A stretch of DNA of 64,000 nucleotides, from the NCBI GenBank assembly GCA_035439445.1, contig DAORKG010000017.1:6886-70885 (forward strand), written 5' to 3'. Every line of letters begins with the position of its first letter. Positions within the stretch are counted from its first letter, which is position 1. A model generated the notes under the pieces. That model worked only from the letters and a program-made list of their open reading frames with translations, was not told the DNA's origin and did not search any database. Below, piece after piece: positions 37,301 through 44,829 of this stretch. Both the position numbers and the translations under genes were made by a program. The stretch is from UBA4416 sp035439445. Its GTDB lineage: Bacteria; Bacteroidota; Bacteroidia; B-17B0; Aurantibacillaceae.

Positions 37301-37572
37301 GTTTAGAACTAGAAGAAGCTCGTGTATATCAAAACCATATAGTTCAATTAAATAATGGCGATTGTTTATACTTATTCAGTGATGGTTATGCCGATCAGTT
37401 TGGTGGACCAAAAGGTAAAAAGTTCATGTTAACCAACCTTCAAAAAGTATTGCTAGAGAATATTGAACATCCAATGGAAGTTCAAAAACAAAAATTAATG
37501 GAGGCCTTTATGGACTGGAAAAGCGATGCTGAGCAAATTGATGATGTGTTGGTAATTGGCATCAGGATTTAG
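34345..37572 (+). CDS. Two-component-propeller sensor with SpoIIE (PP2C) phosphatase output
   Basis: A 1075-residue transmembrane sensor. Signal peptide 1-22. A periplasmic double propeller of two-component-regulator repeats (about 25-680) has many 'IWIGTxxG' or 'LWFGSxxG' blades. A Y_Y_Y domain follows (about 690-745, 'YQYKLEGLDDNW... YKFLVKAMNNDG'), then one membrane helix (about 752-772) and a coiled coil (about 775-830). The cytoplasmic SpoIIE serine phosphatase domain (about 850-1075) has 'DIVSGDFYWF', 'AAVDCTGHGVPGAFMS' and 'LFSDGYADQFGG'. The metal-binding Asp residues are present. Output is therefore dephosphorylation of a partner, probably an anti-anti-sigma or similar protein, rather than kinase signalling. 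No partner gene is adjacent. Confidence 0.92.
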   Translation: MIFIRGHICILIFLLGSTLGFSQTYNFKNYNTADGLPQSQVLCIFQDHKGYMWFGTNAGGVGKYDGNKFSTISENDGLINNVVFSIVENHKNELVFGTSKGLSVYNGFTYKNFNEKNGLQNSWVFKLLADGDKIWIGTQEGVYILQNEKIRRFAFDQILDKSSVFSIFIDSRKRIWFSTLNEGAICYDPSNNSFLHFNKNNGLQENLVFTINESVTHEILIGTVGGVNIIDSKNNVRICDYIPRQFYIGFRSILVTDKKEQWFGTASDGLFKYENNSIKNFNLNNGLTFNSIMCLFHDREGNLWMGTDGSGVFKYQSNKFTYYTKQDGFSENYINAVAQSKDGAYWIALRNNGLTRIDNEGLKTYRFKREKPNDLPDDDVTAILPLEDGRILFGTRDGLCIFENNQFKTINDFDFRHKYILSLYKDSRNTIWIGTNVGLYKYQNGIIYEVKPVNELKQEGLEFLMLSISEDKDGSIWIGTEHGIIKYEDKGVTIFNDKNNFVNKRILSIVKDVNKNLWFGSEEGVYQYDYKTFTKISQKNGLSSNSVNLLQIDNNNRLIIGLNTGIDILSLDDFYKGKITVKHFGQADGLLNLECNGNAVCKDKDGRILIGTISGLEIYDPKFDKKNTIEALTHISNVKLFFGQEDVLKYSKGIDSTSLLPKNLQLPFNKNHITFNFIGISLTAPEKVMYQYKLEGLDDNWTPPTSKTEATYSSLPPGKYKFLVKAMNNDGLWNSQPLSYEFIISPPWYNTWWFYTLSVILLIFGIWLYNFLHTKKLIADKQKLEKTVDERTHELREEKEKVESINKEVIQQKTIIEHKNIEITDSIKYAKNIQEALLPSLNEIDKLFANSFVLYMPKDIVSGDFYWFAKNGNTRFIAAVDCTGHGVPGAFMSIVGNTLLNEIVNEKKITVPGDILLELHKGVKIALNQNAMEFERRDGMDITLCAFTDGSNEVQYAGANRPLWIYRKDRNYELEIIKATKFPIGGLELEEARVYQNHIVQLNNGDCLYLFSDGYADQFGGPKGKKFMLTNLQKVLLENIEHPMEVQKQKLMEAFMDWKSDAEQIDDVLVIGIRI

Positions 37573-37626
37573 AGCTTTTTTAATTTTTTCTGTCATTATT
37601 TTACTTAAATTAGTGCTTTAATTCCT

Positions 37627-38715
37627 ATGAAAAATCAGTACTGTATTATAATGGCAGGTGGTGTTGGTACGCGTTTTTGGCCAATGAGCACAACGGCACA
37701 TCCTAAACAATTTTTAGATATTCTTGGAACCGGTAGAACTTTGATACAACAAACATTTGATCGTTTCAAAGAGTTGTGCCCTACATCAAATATCTATGTG
37801 GTAACAAGTGATATATACGAAGGCTTAGTTAAAGAACAACTTCCTGAACTTCCCAAAGAAAATATTTTAACAGAACCATCTCGCAAAAACACGGCTCCTT
37901 GCGTAGCGTATGCTTCTTATAAAATCCACAAACTAAATCCAAAGGCTATAACTGTTGTTGCTCCTTCTGACCATTTAATTACCAAAGAAGATACTTTTAC
38001 GAAAGCAATTAAATCATGCTTTGCAAAAGCAAAAAGTGAAGATTGCTTAGTAACACTTGGCATTAAACCATCAAGACCCGACACCGGTTATGGATATATT
38101 CAATTTGTAGATTCTCCGGTTGAAGAAAAAGATAAACGCATGTATAAGGTTAAAACCTTTACAGAAAAACCTGATTTAGCAACCGCCAAATTTTTTATTG
38201 AAACAGGTGAGTTTTTATGGAATAGTGGCATTTTTATATGGAGTACCAAAAGTATTATTTCGGCATTTGAACAACACGATCCTGAATTAGCAAACTTATT
38301 CAGAGAAGGATACGATTATTATAATACACCTAAAGAAAAAGAATTTATTTCCCGAGCTTATAATGTTTGTAAAAACGATTCCATTGACTACAGTGTCATG
38401 GAAAAGGCTAAAAATGTTTATGTTCGTTCATCCATTATTGGCTGGAGTGACTTAGGTACGTGGGGGTCTCTTTACACACATATCAAACATGATAAAGGAA
38501 GTAATGCTTTAGTTGGAAAAAATGTTATTCAATATGGATGTAACAATTGCATCGTACATGTTCCAAAAGATAAATTAGTTGTTTTACAAGGTTTAGATGA
38601 TTACATTGTTGTTGAAGCTGATGGAGTTTTAATGGTTTGCAAAAAACAAGATGAACAACAAATCAGAAATTTTGTCAATGATGTTAAGGTTCAAAAAGGA
38701 GATAAGTTTGTTTAA
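37627..38715 (+). CDS. manC: Mannose-1-phosphate guanylyltransferase (monofunctional)
   Basis: Makes GDP-mannose from mannose-1-phosphate and GTP in the cytoplasm. The 362-residue protein has the nucleotidyltransferase signature 'MAGGVGTRFWPMS' (9-21) with 'HPKQF' (25-29), 'TEPSRKNTAPCVAYA', 'VAPSDHLI', the sugar-site 'FTEKPDLATAKFF', 'FLWNSGIFIW' and 'IDYSVMEKAKNVYV'. It lacks the C-terminal phosphomannose isomerase cupin of the bifunctional enzyme. GDP-mannose could feed the DPM1-like enzyme at 56018 (inference). It has a separate start region after the SpoIIE gene. Confidence 0.94.
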   Translation: MKNQYCIIMAGGVGTRFWPMSTTAHPKQFLDILGTGRTLIQQTFDRFKELCPTSNIYVVTSDIYEGLVKEQLPELPKENILTEPSRKNTAPCVAYASYKIHKLNPKAITVVAPSDHLITKEDTFTKAIKSCFAKAKSEDCLVTLGIKPSRPDTGYGYIQFVDSPVEEKDKRMYKVKTFTEKPDLATAKFFIETGEFLWNSGIFIWSTKSIISAFEQHDPELANLFREGYDYYNTPKEKEFISRAYNVCKNDSIDYSVMEKAKNVYVRSSIIGWSDLGTWGSLYTHIKHDKGSNALVGKNVIQYGCNNCIVHVPKDKLVVLQGLDDYIVVEADGVLMVCKKQDEQQIRNFVNDVKVQKGDKFV

Positions 38716-38760
38716 TACCATCTCAATAAGAACCTAATTTAAGATCTTTAAATTCATTTC

Positions 38761-40020
38761 ATGCCACAAACCAAAAATATCAATAAGTTAATCATCGTTG
38801 CTGCGCTGGGTTACTTTGTTGATATTTATGATTTATTATTGTTTGGAGTTGAACGATTTGACAGTTTAAATGACATTTTACCTGAACAATATCCCGGAAT
38901 TTCAGATTCAGTAAAAAAAACATTAAATCTATTATACGGCAAACTTCTACTTAACTGGCAAATGGCAGGTATGTTATTTGGCGGGATTTTCTGGGGAATT
39001 TTAGGAGACAAGAAAGGGCGTTTGTCAGTTTTATTTGGTTCAATTCTAGTTTACTCCATTGCCAATATTCTCAATGGAATGGTTCATAGTACCGATTCCT
39101 ATATGGTTTTACGTTTTATTTCAGGTTTTGGTTTGGCCGGCGAATTAGGTGCCGGAATTACTCTAGTAAGCGAAAGTATGAGTAAGGAAAAGCGCGGCTA
39201 TGGAACTATGATTGTAGCAACTGTAGGAGTGTTTGGTGCAGTAGTGGCAGGTTTTATGGGAGAAGTGATTACTAACTGGCGTTACTCATTTTACCTTGGT
39301 GGTGGTATGGGCTTAGCTTTATTACTTCTTCGAATTGGGGTATTTGAATCAGGAATGTTTCATGCTGTTAAAGGAGAATCTCATATTAAAAAAGGAAATA
39401 TTCTTCAATTATTTTCAAACCGACATAGCATCACAAAATATTTATGTATCATATTTGTAACAGTGCCCGTTTGGTATGTAATGGGAACTTTGGTTTTGTT
39501 TTCTCCTGAATTAAGTGAGATGATGGGGCTACCTGAAAAATCAATTTCTGCCGGAAAATCTATCATGTATGCCTACGCCGGTATTACCGTGGGAGATATT
39601 GTTTCAGGCTTGGTGAGTCAATTATTAAAATCAAGAAAAAAATCGTTTGCTTTATTTTTAACCTTAACGGTTGTAGGTGTTGTTTTATACTTCATGTTTG
39701 GAGGAATTTCTGTCTCTGTCTTCTACTCTATTGTGGCTTTTATTGGTTTTGCAACAGGATACTGGGCCGTATTTATCAGTACTGCATCCGAATTATTTGG
39801 CACCAATATCAGAGCAACAGCTACTACTACTGCGCCTAATTTTGTTCGAGCTTCAACTATTTTAATTTCCTTATTACTAAATTTAGTTATATCTGTTTTA
39901 GATGTAGATAAACTATTAGCGACTAAAATTACAGGTGCCATAATTATTAGTATTGGATTTATTGCCTTATATTTCCTAGAAGAAACCTTTGGAAAAGATT
40001 TAAACTATGTCGAAAAATAA
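38761..40020 (+). CDS. MFS transporter
   Basis: A 419-residue inner-membrane transporter with 12 predicted helices. The start 'LIIVAALGYFVDIYDLLLFGV' and the loop 2-3 motif A, 'GMLFGGIFWGILGDKKGRLSVLFGS', are typical of the metabolite:H+ symporter branch of MFS, as is 'RFISGFGLAGELGAGITLVSE'. The substrate cannot be named. Its last 14 bases overlap the start of the CoA-binding protein gene, so the two are translationally coupled. Confidence 0.9.
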   Translation: MPQTKNINKLIIVAALGYFVDIYDLLLFGVERFDSLNDILPEQYPGISDSVKKTLNLLYGKLLLNWQMAGMLFGGIFWGILGDKKGRLSVLFGSILVYSIANILNGMVHSTDSYMVLRFISGFGLAGELGAGITLVSESMSKEKRGYGTMIVATVGVFGAVVAGFMGEVITNWRYSFYLGGGMGLALLLLRIGVFESGMFHAVKGESHIKKGNILQLFSNRHSITKYLCIIFVTVPVWYVMGTLVLFSPELSEMMGLPEKSISAGKSIMYAYAGITVGDIVSGLVSQLLKSRKKSFALFLTLTVVGVVLYFMFGGISVSVFYSIVAFIGFATGYWAVFISTASELFGTNIRATATTTAPNFVRASTILISLLLNLVISVLDVDKLLATKITGAIIISIGFIALYFLEETFGKDLNYVEK

Positions 40021-40375
40021 ACCAACTGTTGTTATTGGTGCATCCCCTAATAGCGACAGATACAGCTATAAAGCTACAGTTAGCCTTCAACAACATCAAC
40101 AAACGGTTTATCCAATTGGCATCAGAAATGGAAAAATAAATGATTTAGAAATTATTACCAACAAACCTAAATTAGAAAATATTGATACAGTTACTCTTTA
40201 TGTTGGCCCGGATAACCAAGCGGCTTGGATGGATTATATTTTTTCTCTAAATCCAAAACGCATTATTTTTAATCCTGGTACCGAAAACCCTGAGTTTGAA
40301 GCCTTAGCTGAAAGCAAAGGAATTGAAACATTAGAAGCTTGTACTTTAGTTTTATTATCTATTAATCAGTATTAA
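40007..40375 (+). CDS. CoA-binding domain protein
   Basis: A 122-residue Rossmann-fold protein of the CoA_binding_2 family. It begins 'KPTVVIGASPNSDRYSYKA', the nucleotide-binding start, followed by 'VYPIGIR', 'IDTVTLYVGPDNQ', 'KRIIFNPGTENPEFE' and 'EACTLVLL'. Members bind CoA or a similar nucleotide in the cytoplasm; the role is not settled. It overlaps the MFS gene by 14 bases and is followed directly by a REP-like element. Confidence 0.85.
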   Translation: MSKNKPTVVIGASPNSDRYSYKATVSLQQHQQTVYPIGIRNGKINDLEIITNKPKLENIDTVTLYVGPDNQAAWMDYIFSLNPKRIIFNPGTENPEFEALAESKGIETLEACTLVLLSINQY

Positions 40376-40377
40376 TT

Positions 40378-40395
40378 GTCACGTTGAGCGAAGTC
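40378..40395. repeat. REP-like element copy (GAGCGAAGTC family)
   Basis: GTCACGTTGAGCGAAGTC starts 3 bases after the CoA-binding gene stop. It is a diverged copy of the element seen at 56738 and 63578. Confidence 0.5.
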
Positions 40396-40409
40396 TAAAC
40401 GTTTTCCAT

Positions 40410-40859
40410 ATGATAACCTTTACCACCAAATCCTTCAACGAATTAAGTAATATTGAATTATATCAGTTATTACAATTACGTGCTGAAGTCTTTGTGGTAG
40501 AACAAAACTGCCCTTATTTGGACTTAGACGATAAAGATCAAAAGTCATTTCATGTATTAGGTTATGACAATGACAAATTAGTAGCTTGTACAAGGCTTGT
40601 ACCTATCGGAGTTTCTTATGAAAAAGAACCATCTATCGGAAGAGTTGTTACGCATCCTTCTGTTCGTAGTTTAGGGTATGGCAAACTTTTAATGGAATAC
40701 AGCATTGCCGAAACAAAAAAACGTTTCAATTCAAACGTCATCGTTATTGGTGCGCAATGTTATCTTGATAGATTTTATCAAAACCTGGGTTTCGTTCCTG
40801 AAGGAGAAATGTATTTAGAAGATAACATTCCTCACATGACAATGAGATTGATAGAGTAA
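40410..40859 (+). CDS. elaA: GNAT-family N-acetyltransferase, ElaA type
   Basis: A 149-residue acetyltransferase. ElaA hallmarks are clear: 'LYQLLQLRAEVFVVEQNCPYLDLDDKDQKSFHVLG' at the N-terminus, 'IGRVVTHPSVRSLGYGKLLM' as acetyl-CoA-binding motif A (R/Q-x-x-G-x-G variant 'RSLGYG'), and 'GAQCYLDRFYQNLGFVPEGEMYLEDNIPHMTM' at the end. The physiological substrate of ElaA is unknown. It stands alone between two REP-like elements. Confidence 0.9.
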   Translation: MITFTTKSFNELSNIELYQLLQLRAEVFVVEQNCPYLDLDDKDQKSFHVLGYDNDKLVACTRLVPIGVSYEKEPSIGRVVTHPSVRSLGYGKLLMEYSIAETKKRFNSNVIVIGAQCYLDRFYQNLGFVPEGEMYLEDNIPHMTMRLIE

Positions 40860-40865
40860 TCTCTT

Positions 40866-40888
40866 TTCGTATCCTCCTCGCAATGACG
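40866..40888. repeat. Second REP-like element family (TCCTCCTCGCAATGACG)
   Basis: The segment containing TCCTCCTCGCAATGACG begins 7 bases after the elaA stop. It is GC-richer than its surroundings and differs from the GAGCGAAGTC family. I recall this type of sequence as a dispersed repeat in Bacteroidota genomes, but there is only one copy in this window. The rest of the gap to 41024 shows nothing assignable. Confidence 0.4.
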
Positions 40889-41024
40889 TGAAAACAAAAG
40901 TTCTGCAAACAAGCATTAGCTTATTTACAGAACCATGCCAACAACAATCTACCTTTTAGAAAAAATCTTCGGTAGAAAACAAAAAAATTAACAAAAACCT
41001 TTTCAAAATTACTATTTTATATAG

Positions 41025-41049
41025 TATATTCGTGCTACAATTTGTAGCA
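41025..41049 (+). promoter_or_regulatory. Promoter and operator-like dyad of the LexA-like regulator
   Basis: A -7-like box TATATTCG (41025-41032) is abutted by a perfect dyad, TGCTACAA-T-TTGTAGCA (41033-41049), which covers the expected transcription start. The ATG of the regulator follows at 41060. Position and symmetry fit an autoregulatory operator bound by the downstream HTH protein (inference). Confidence 0.7.
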
Positions 41050-41059
41050 ATTTAAAAAT

Positions 41060-41848
41060 ATGAGCAAAGTTTTTAGTAATTTAAAGTACTTGCGTTTGCA
41101 AAAAGGCTTGTCGCAAGAGCAATTAGCCGAGCATTTAGGGATTACACGTTCGCGCTTAGGTGCCTACGAGGAAAACAGAAATGAGCCATCAATTGATTTA
41201 TTAATTACCATTTCTGATTTTTTTCATGTGGCTGTTGATGCTCTCGTTCGTGGAGATTTAACAAAAACAAGTTTGGACGGCTTAATGAAAATTGGGAAAA
41301 ACCGTATGTTATTTCCGGTTGTTATTGACGATGATGGAAAAGACGTAGTTGAATTGGTTCCTTTAAAAGCCAGTGCAGGTTATTTAAAAGGTTATGCCGA
41401 TCCGGATTATATGGAGCGTTTACCTCGCATGAAACTGCCCTTTTTACCAACAGGTAAACATCGTGCATTTCCTATTAAAGGTGATAGTATGCCTCCTATT
41501 AAAGAAGGTTCATTTGTTATTGCTAAATATGTAGAACGTTTAGAAGATGTGAAAAATGGACAAACCTACATTGTAGTGACTAAAGATGATGGTTTATCAT
41601 ACAAACGTATTTTCAACTTAAATACTAAAAAAGGTTATTTAGAATGTCACTCCGACAACAAGATGTATCAACCATATAAAGTGAATTTAAGAGACATTGT
41701 GGAATTATGGGAATACACTTGTAGCATCAATATGAGCGATTACAGAGAGGAAGAATTAAACGTAGGAAGCATCATGAATATGCTACGAAATCTACAAGTT
41801 GAGATGGAGGTGATTAAAAAGCAAGGAAGCAAGAAATTGAATTCTTAA
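41060..41848 (+). CDS. LexA-like XRE-family regulator with S24 peptidase domain
   Basis: A 262-residue repressor-type protein. The N-terminal XRE helix-turn-helix (about 5-60) reads 'LRLQKGLSQEQLAEHLGITRSRLGAYEENR'. The C-terminal domain (about 95-220) is of the LexA/CI/UmuD type: an Ala-Gly cleavage site in 'ASAGYL' (A106-G107), nucleophile S143 in 'GDSMPP' and general-base K182 in 'LSYKRI'. The spacings (36 and 39 residues) are close to LexA's, so self-cleavage looks possible. A helical tail (about 225-262) is extra. A perfect dyad overlaps its own promoter, suggesting autorepression. Whether it controls SOS genes here is not shown. Confidence 0.88.
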   Translation: MSKVFSNLKYLRLQKGLSQEQLAEHLGITRSRLGAYEENRNEPSIDLLITISDFFHVAVDALVRGDLTKTSLDGLMKIGKNRMLFPVVIDDDGKDVVELVPLKASAGYLKGYADPDYMERLPRMKLPFLPTGKHRAFPIKGDSMPPIKEGSFVIAKYVERLEDVKNGQTYIVVTKDDGLSYKRIFNLNTKKGYLECHSDNKMYQPYKVNLRDIVELWEYTCSINMSDYREEELNVGSIMNMLRNLQVEMEVIKKQGSKKLNS

Positions 41849-41852
41849 AAGT

Positions 41853-41897
41853 AATAACTAGTGTTAGATAATCAACCGTTATAATACACTAGTTATT
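41853..41897. repeat. Long inverted repeat after the LexA-like gene
   Basis: A perfect 12-bp inverted repeat AATAACTAGTGT / ACACTAGTTATT with a 21-nt loop that can pair further (ATAA/TTAT). It fills the 62-bp gap between the regulator stop and the next ATG. It lacks a good T-run, so it is either an imperfect terminator or a structure or binding site affecting the next gene. Confidence 0.65.
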
Positions 41898-41910
41898 TCA
41901 AACCTTTCTT

Positions 41911-42543
41911 ATGAAAAGAAAAATTTCAGGACGGCAAAAAAGCGAAGCTCGAAGAAGGATAGTAATTCCCAATTTATCTATATGTTATTTTTGCAAAGCA
42001 TCTGATTTAAAATCTAATGAAAGACATTGTCCTTATTGTGGGTTCCCTCAATTTGGAACACAGCCTGAAATGAAAAGATTTATTTGGAATGTAAATAACA
42101 AGCAACAGCTCCTATCAGAATATATAGATGCCATTGATAAAGCAAAATTTACTTTACTAGGAATTTCAATTATTTCTCTTTTATTATCAATATATTACGT
42201 CTCAAACTTTGAGAAAATACCAGCAATAATTTTATTAATAAGTGCTGGAATGTATATTTTTCTCTGGAAATGGTGTGATAGTAAACCATATATAACAATT
42301 ATTATAGGTTTTATTTATTATATAATATTTATTACCTCATTTTTCTCTCTAACCACTATTAAGATGTCGAGTGGATTTTATATTATAGCTATAATTGGTT
42401 ATACTCTTTATCACGGGTATAAATCTGTTAAAAAAGGTCAAGCAATTCTTTCTGAATTAGAGTATATAGCAAAGACTAAGGGTTTAAACTTTAAAATTGA
42501 AGATCCTATTACATTTGAAGAAGATAATGAGTTCGAAAGGTAA
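41911..42543 (+). CDS. Zinc-ribbon membrane protein of unknown function
   Basis: A 210-residue protein. The N-terminal 25 residues are basic. A likely zinc ribbon follows, 'CYFCKASDLKSNERHCPYCG' (CxxC-x12-CxxC, about residues 26-45). Then come three to four hydrophobic helices (about 80-155) and a soluble acidic tail. No family is recognised. The adjoining inverted repeat lies only 13 bases upstream of its ATG. Base composition is more AT-rich than the neighbouring helicase and ribosomal genes. Confidence 0.6.
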   Translation: MKRKISGRQKSEARRRIVIPNLSICYFCKASDLKSNERHCPYCGFPQFGTQPEMKRFIWNVNNKQQLLSEYIDAIDKAKFTLLGISIISLLLSIYYVSNFEKIPAIILLISAGMYIFLWKWCDSKPYITIIIGFIYYIIFITSFFSLTTIKMSSGFYIIAIIGYTLYHGYKSVKKGQAILSELEYIAKTKGLNFKIEDPITFEEDNEFER

Positions 42544-42652
42544 TTTCTTCATTTATGGACACATATCAAATCTCAATTGTTAGTTAAAAAAACTAAACCA
42601 TCTTTTTTATTACTAGTATAGACAATAAATTAGAGGAATAAATACTGACAAA

Positions 42653-43972
42653 ATGAAAAAATTCTTATCATCAAAAATATTTCGCGCTATCTGGTCGTTG
42701 GGCTTAGCTGCGTTTTTCTTTTATATCACTCCGGCTTGCTTCAGTAAAACAACCATTGGTATTGTATTAGGTATTTTAGTATTATTGGTAAATGGTTCGG
42801 GGTTCCTTAATAAGTTTCCGATAATCACTCATATCTCTCGTTTTTTAGTAGGTGGCTTATTTATATTCTCTGGTTTTATTAAAGCCAACGACCCACTAGG
42901 TTTTAGTTATAAATTACAAGAATATTTTGAAGTGTTTAAAGCTGATTCAGGTTTAGATTTTTTTGAAGCGTTTGCGCATATTGCTCTGCCTCTTGCCATA
43001 ATATTATGTGTAAGTGAAATGGCATTAGGCTTTATGTTATTGGTTGGTTATAAACGTAACTTAACACTTTGGTTATTATTTACACAAATAGCATTCTTTA
43101 CATTCCTAACCTTCTACTCTGCATGCTACAACAAAGTAACCACTTGTGGCTGTTTTGGTGATTTCCTGGTTCTAAAACCTTGGACAAGTTTCTGGAAAGA
43201 TGTAGTTTTATTGGTGCTAATTACTCAATTATTAGTTTGTAAAGAACAAGTAAATGAACTATTCTCTGAATTAATTACAACATCGTTAACAATAATAGCT
43301 GTGGTATTATCAGTTGCTTTCCCTATTTATGCTTATCGTAATTTACCTCCATTAGATTTTAGACCTTACGCTATTGGAATGAACATTAAAGAAAACATGA
43401 AAGCCGGAGCAGACTATAAACCGGCTGAATATGAATCTGGTTTTATTTACGAAAATCTAAAAACAGGAAAGCAAGAACATTTTAATATGCAAAATTACCC
43501 ATGGCAAGATACTCTTAACTGGAAATGGGTTGCTACTGATAATATCTTAATTCATGATGCTATTAACCCTCCTAAAATTGTTGATTTTTCAATTACTTCA
43601 TTGGATGGAGCAGATTTAAAAGACAGTATCTTAAATAATAAAGACTATATGTTTTTATTAATTTGTTACGACTTAACAAAAACAGAAGATGATGAAACGC
43701 TTCATGCAAAAATAAACGACTTATATAAACTAGCATCAGCTGATAAACATAAAGTATTAGCCTTAACAGCGGGTGACGCGAAACAAATTGATGATTACAA
43801 ACATAAGCATCAGGCAATGTATGATTTTGCACAAGCTGATGGCATTGTATTAAAAACAATGGTGAGAGCTAATCCTGGTTTAATTCTAATAAAAGACGGA
43901 ACAGTGATTATGAACTGGCATCACAATAATTTCCCAACTTATAGTGATGTGAAACAAAAATTTATGAAATAA
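42653..43972 (+). CDS. BT_3928-type DoxX/MauE-like membrane protein
   Basis: A 439-residue protein. Its N-terminal half has about six to eight membrane helices with DoxX/MauE features ('ISRFLVGGLFIFSGFIKANDPLGFSYKLQEY', and a Cys cluster in 'CYNKVTTCGCFGD'). The C-terminal half (about 240-439) is soluble and resembles a thioredoxin-like fold ('DYMFLLICYDLTKTEDDETLHAKINDLYKLA'). The fusion is typical of the BT_3928 family in Bacteroidota. A redox or quinone-related role is suggested by the MauE-like Cys residues but is not established. The next gene starts 4 bases later. Confidence 0.8.
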   Translation: MKKFLSSKIFRAIWSLGLAAFFFYITPACFSKTTIGIVLGILVLLVNGSGFLNKFPIITHISRFLVGGLFIFSGFIKANDPLGFSYKLQEYFEVFKADSGLDFFEAFAHIALPLAIILCVSEMALGFMLLVGYKRNLTLWLLFTQIAFFTFLTFYSACYNKVTTCGCFGDFLVLKPWTSFWKDVVLLVLITQLLVCKEQVNELFSELITTSLTIIAVVLSVAFPIYAYRNLPPLDFRPYAIGMNIKENMKAGADYKPAEYESGFIYENLKTGKQEHFNMQNYPWQDTLNWKWVATDNILIHDAINPPKIVDFSITSLDGADLKDSILNNKDYMFLLICYDLTKTEDDETLHAKINDLYKLASADKHKVLALTAGDAKQIDDYKHKHQAMYDFAQADGIVLKTMVRANPGLILIKDGTVIMNWHHNNFPTYSDVKQKFMK

Positions 43973-43976
43973 AAAC

Positions 43977-44540
43977 ATGAAATCAATCCAACTAATTATT
44001 GCTTTTGTTATACTTTCAGTAAACTATGCAAAAGCGCAAAACACAAGAATCACTTCTTATTACGATGTGAACGATAAAAAAAGTTATTACATCGCATGGG
44101 ACGTGAAAACCGGAAAATCAATTCAATATTATTGGAATGGTTCAGACCATAAATGGGATGCTTTTGAAATTAACTTACCTGCACAACCTGTTCCCGGAGC
44201 ATTAGGAAATATAATGTTTGATGTTTATTATGACCACAAAGATGGCGCGGCATATTATATTGCATGGGATACTAAAACCGGAAAATCAATACAGTATTAT
44301 TGGGATGGATCTAACCATAAATGGAATTCATTTGAAATAAATCTTCCTGAAAAACCATTACCAGGTAATACAGGAGAAGTAATGATTAAAAGTTATTACT
44401 CTACGGAAGATGGGCAAGCATATTATATCGTATACGATACCAATGGAGGAAAATCAATTCAGTACTACTGGAATGGTACTGACCATAAATGGAATGCTTT
44501 TGAAATTAACTTACCAGCACAGCCTTTACTAGGTAAATAA
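43977..44540 (+). CDS. Secreted protein of three near-identical 54-residue repeats
   Basis: A 187-residue exported protein. Signal peptide 1-20 (..YAKAQN), then three tandem repeats (about 22-74, 75-128, 129-186). Each contains 'YYIxxDxxxGKSIQYYWxG' and 'HKWxxFEINLPxxPxxG'. There is no lipobox or T9SS tail. I do not recognise the family. The regular aromatic and Gly positions suggest beta-rich blades. It begins 4 bases after the DoxX-like gene and probably belongs to that operon. Confidence 0.7.
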   Translation: MKSIQLIIAFVILSVNYAKAQNTRITSYYDVNDKKSYYIAWDVKTGKSIQYYWNGSDHKWDAFEINLPAQPVPGALGNIMFDVYYDHKDGAAYYIAWDTKTGKSIQYYWDGSNHKWNSFEINLPEKPLPGNTGEVMIKSYYSTEDGQAYYIVYDTNGGKSIQYYWNGTDHKWNAFEINLPAQPLLGK

Positions 44541-44545
44541 ATTCA

Positions 44546-44827
44546 TTACTGATTCTCTTTTTTCTTTGTTAATCTTTCATATTCTCTTTCAATTGCATTG
44601 TGGTTAGAGAACACGTAGGCATTTAAGAAAATATAAGCTAATACTACCGCTAATGTTAAAGTTGGAAACATTGGCCAAGGCAAACCGGCATCCGGATTTT
44701 GATGATCTGTAAAATACCATATTACCCAAAATAAGGTTGTTAGTATAAGATAAGCATAAAAGTATCTTTTAAATTTCGAACGCTTTTTAGCTAATTCCCA
44801 TAATTGTTTTTCTCTTTCAGTTTCCAT
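44546..44827 (-). CDS. 2TM domain protein
   Basis: A 93-residue protein with a charged N-terminus ('ETEREKQLWELAKKRSKFKRYFYAYLIL'), two membrane helices (about 23-39 and 54-72) and a charged coiled tail. This is the 2TM-domain pattern of Bacteroidota, sometimes fused to LytTR or kinase domains but here alone. It starts 2 bases after the upstream gene stops (operon) and converges with the triple-repeat gene, with 5 bases between their stop codons and no terminator. Confidence 0.8.
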   Translation of the reverse strand: METEREKQLWELAKKRSKFKRYFYAYLILTTLFWVIWYFTDHQNPDAGLPWPMFPTLTLAVVLAYIFLNAYVFSNHNAIEREYERLTKKKENQ

Positions 44828-44829
44828 AA

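Noticed and set aside
40935..40991. Possible 18-residue peptide (MPTTIYLLEKIFGRKQKN) before the LexA-like promoter
   Set aside because: Too short to support without expression or conservation; no -7 box or ribosome-binding signal seen.
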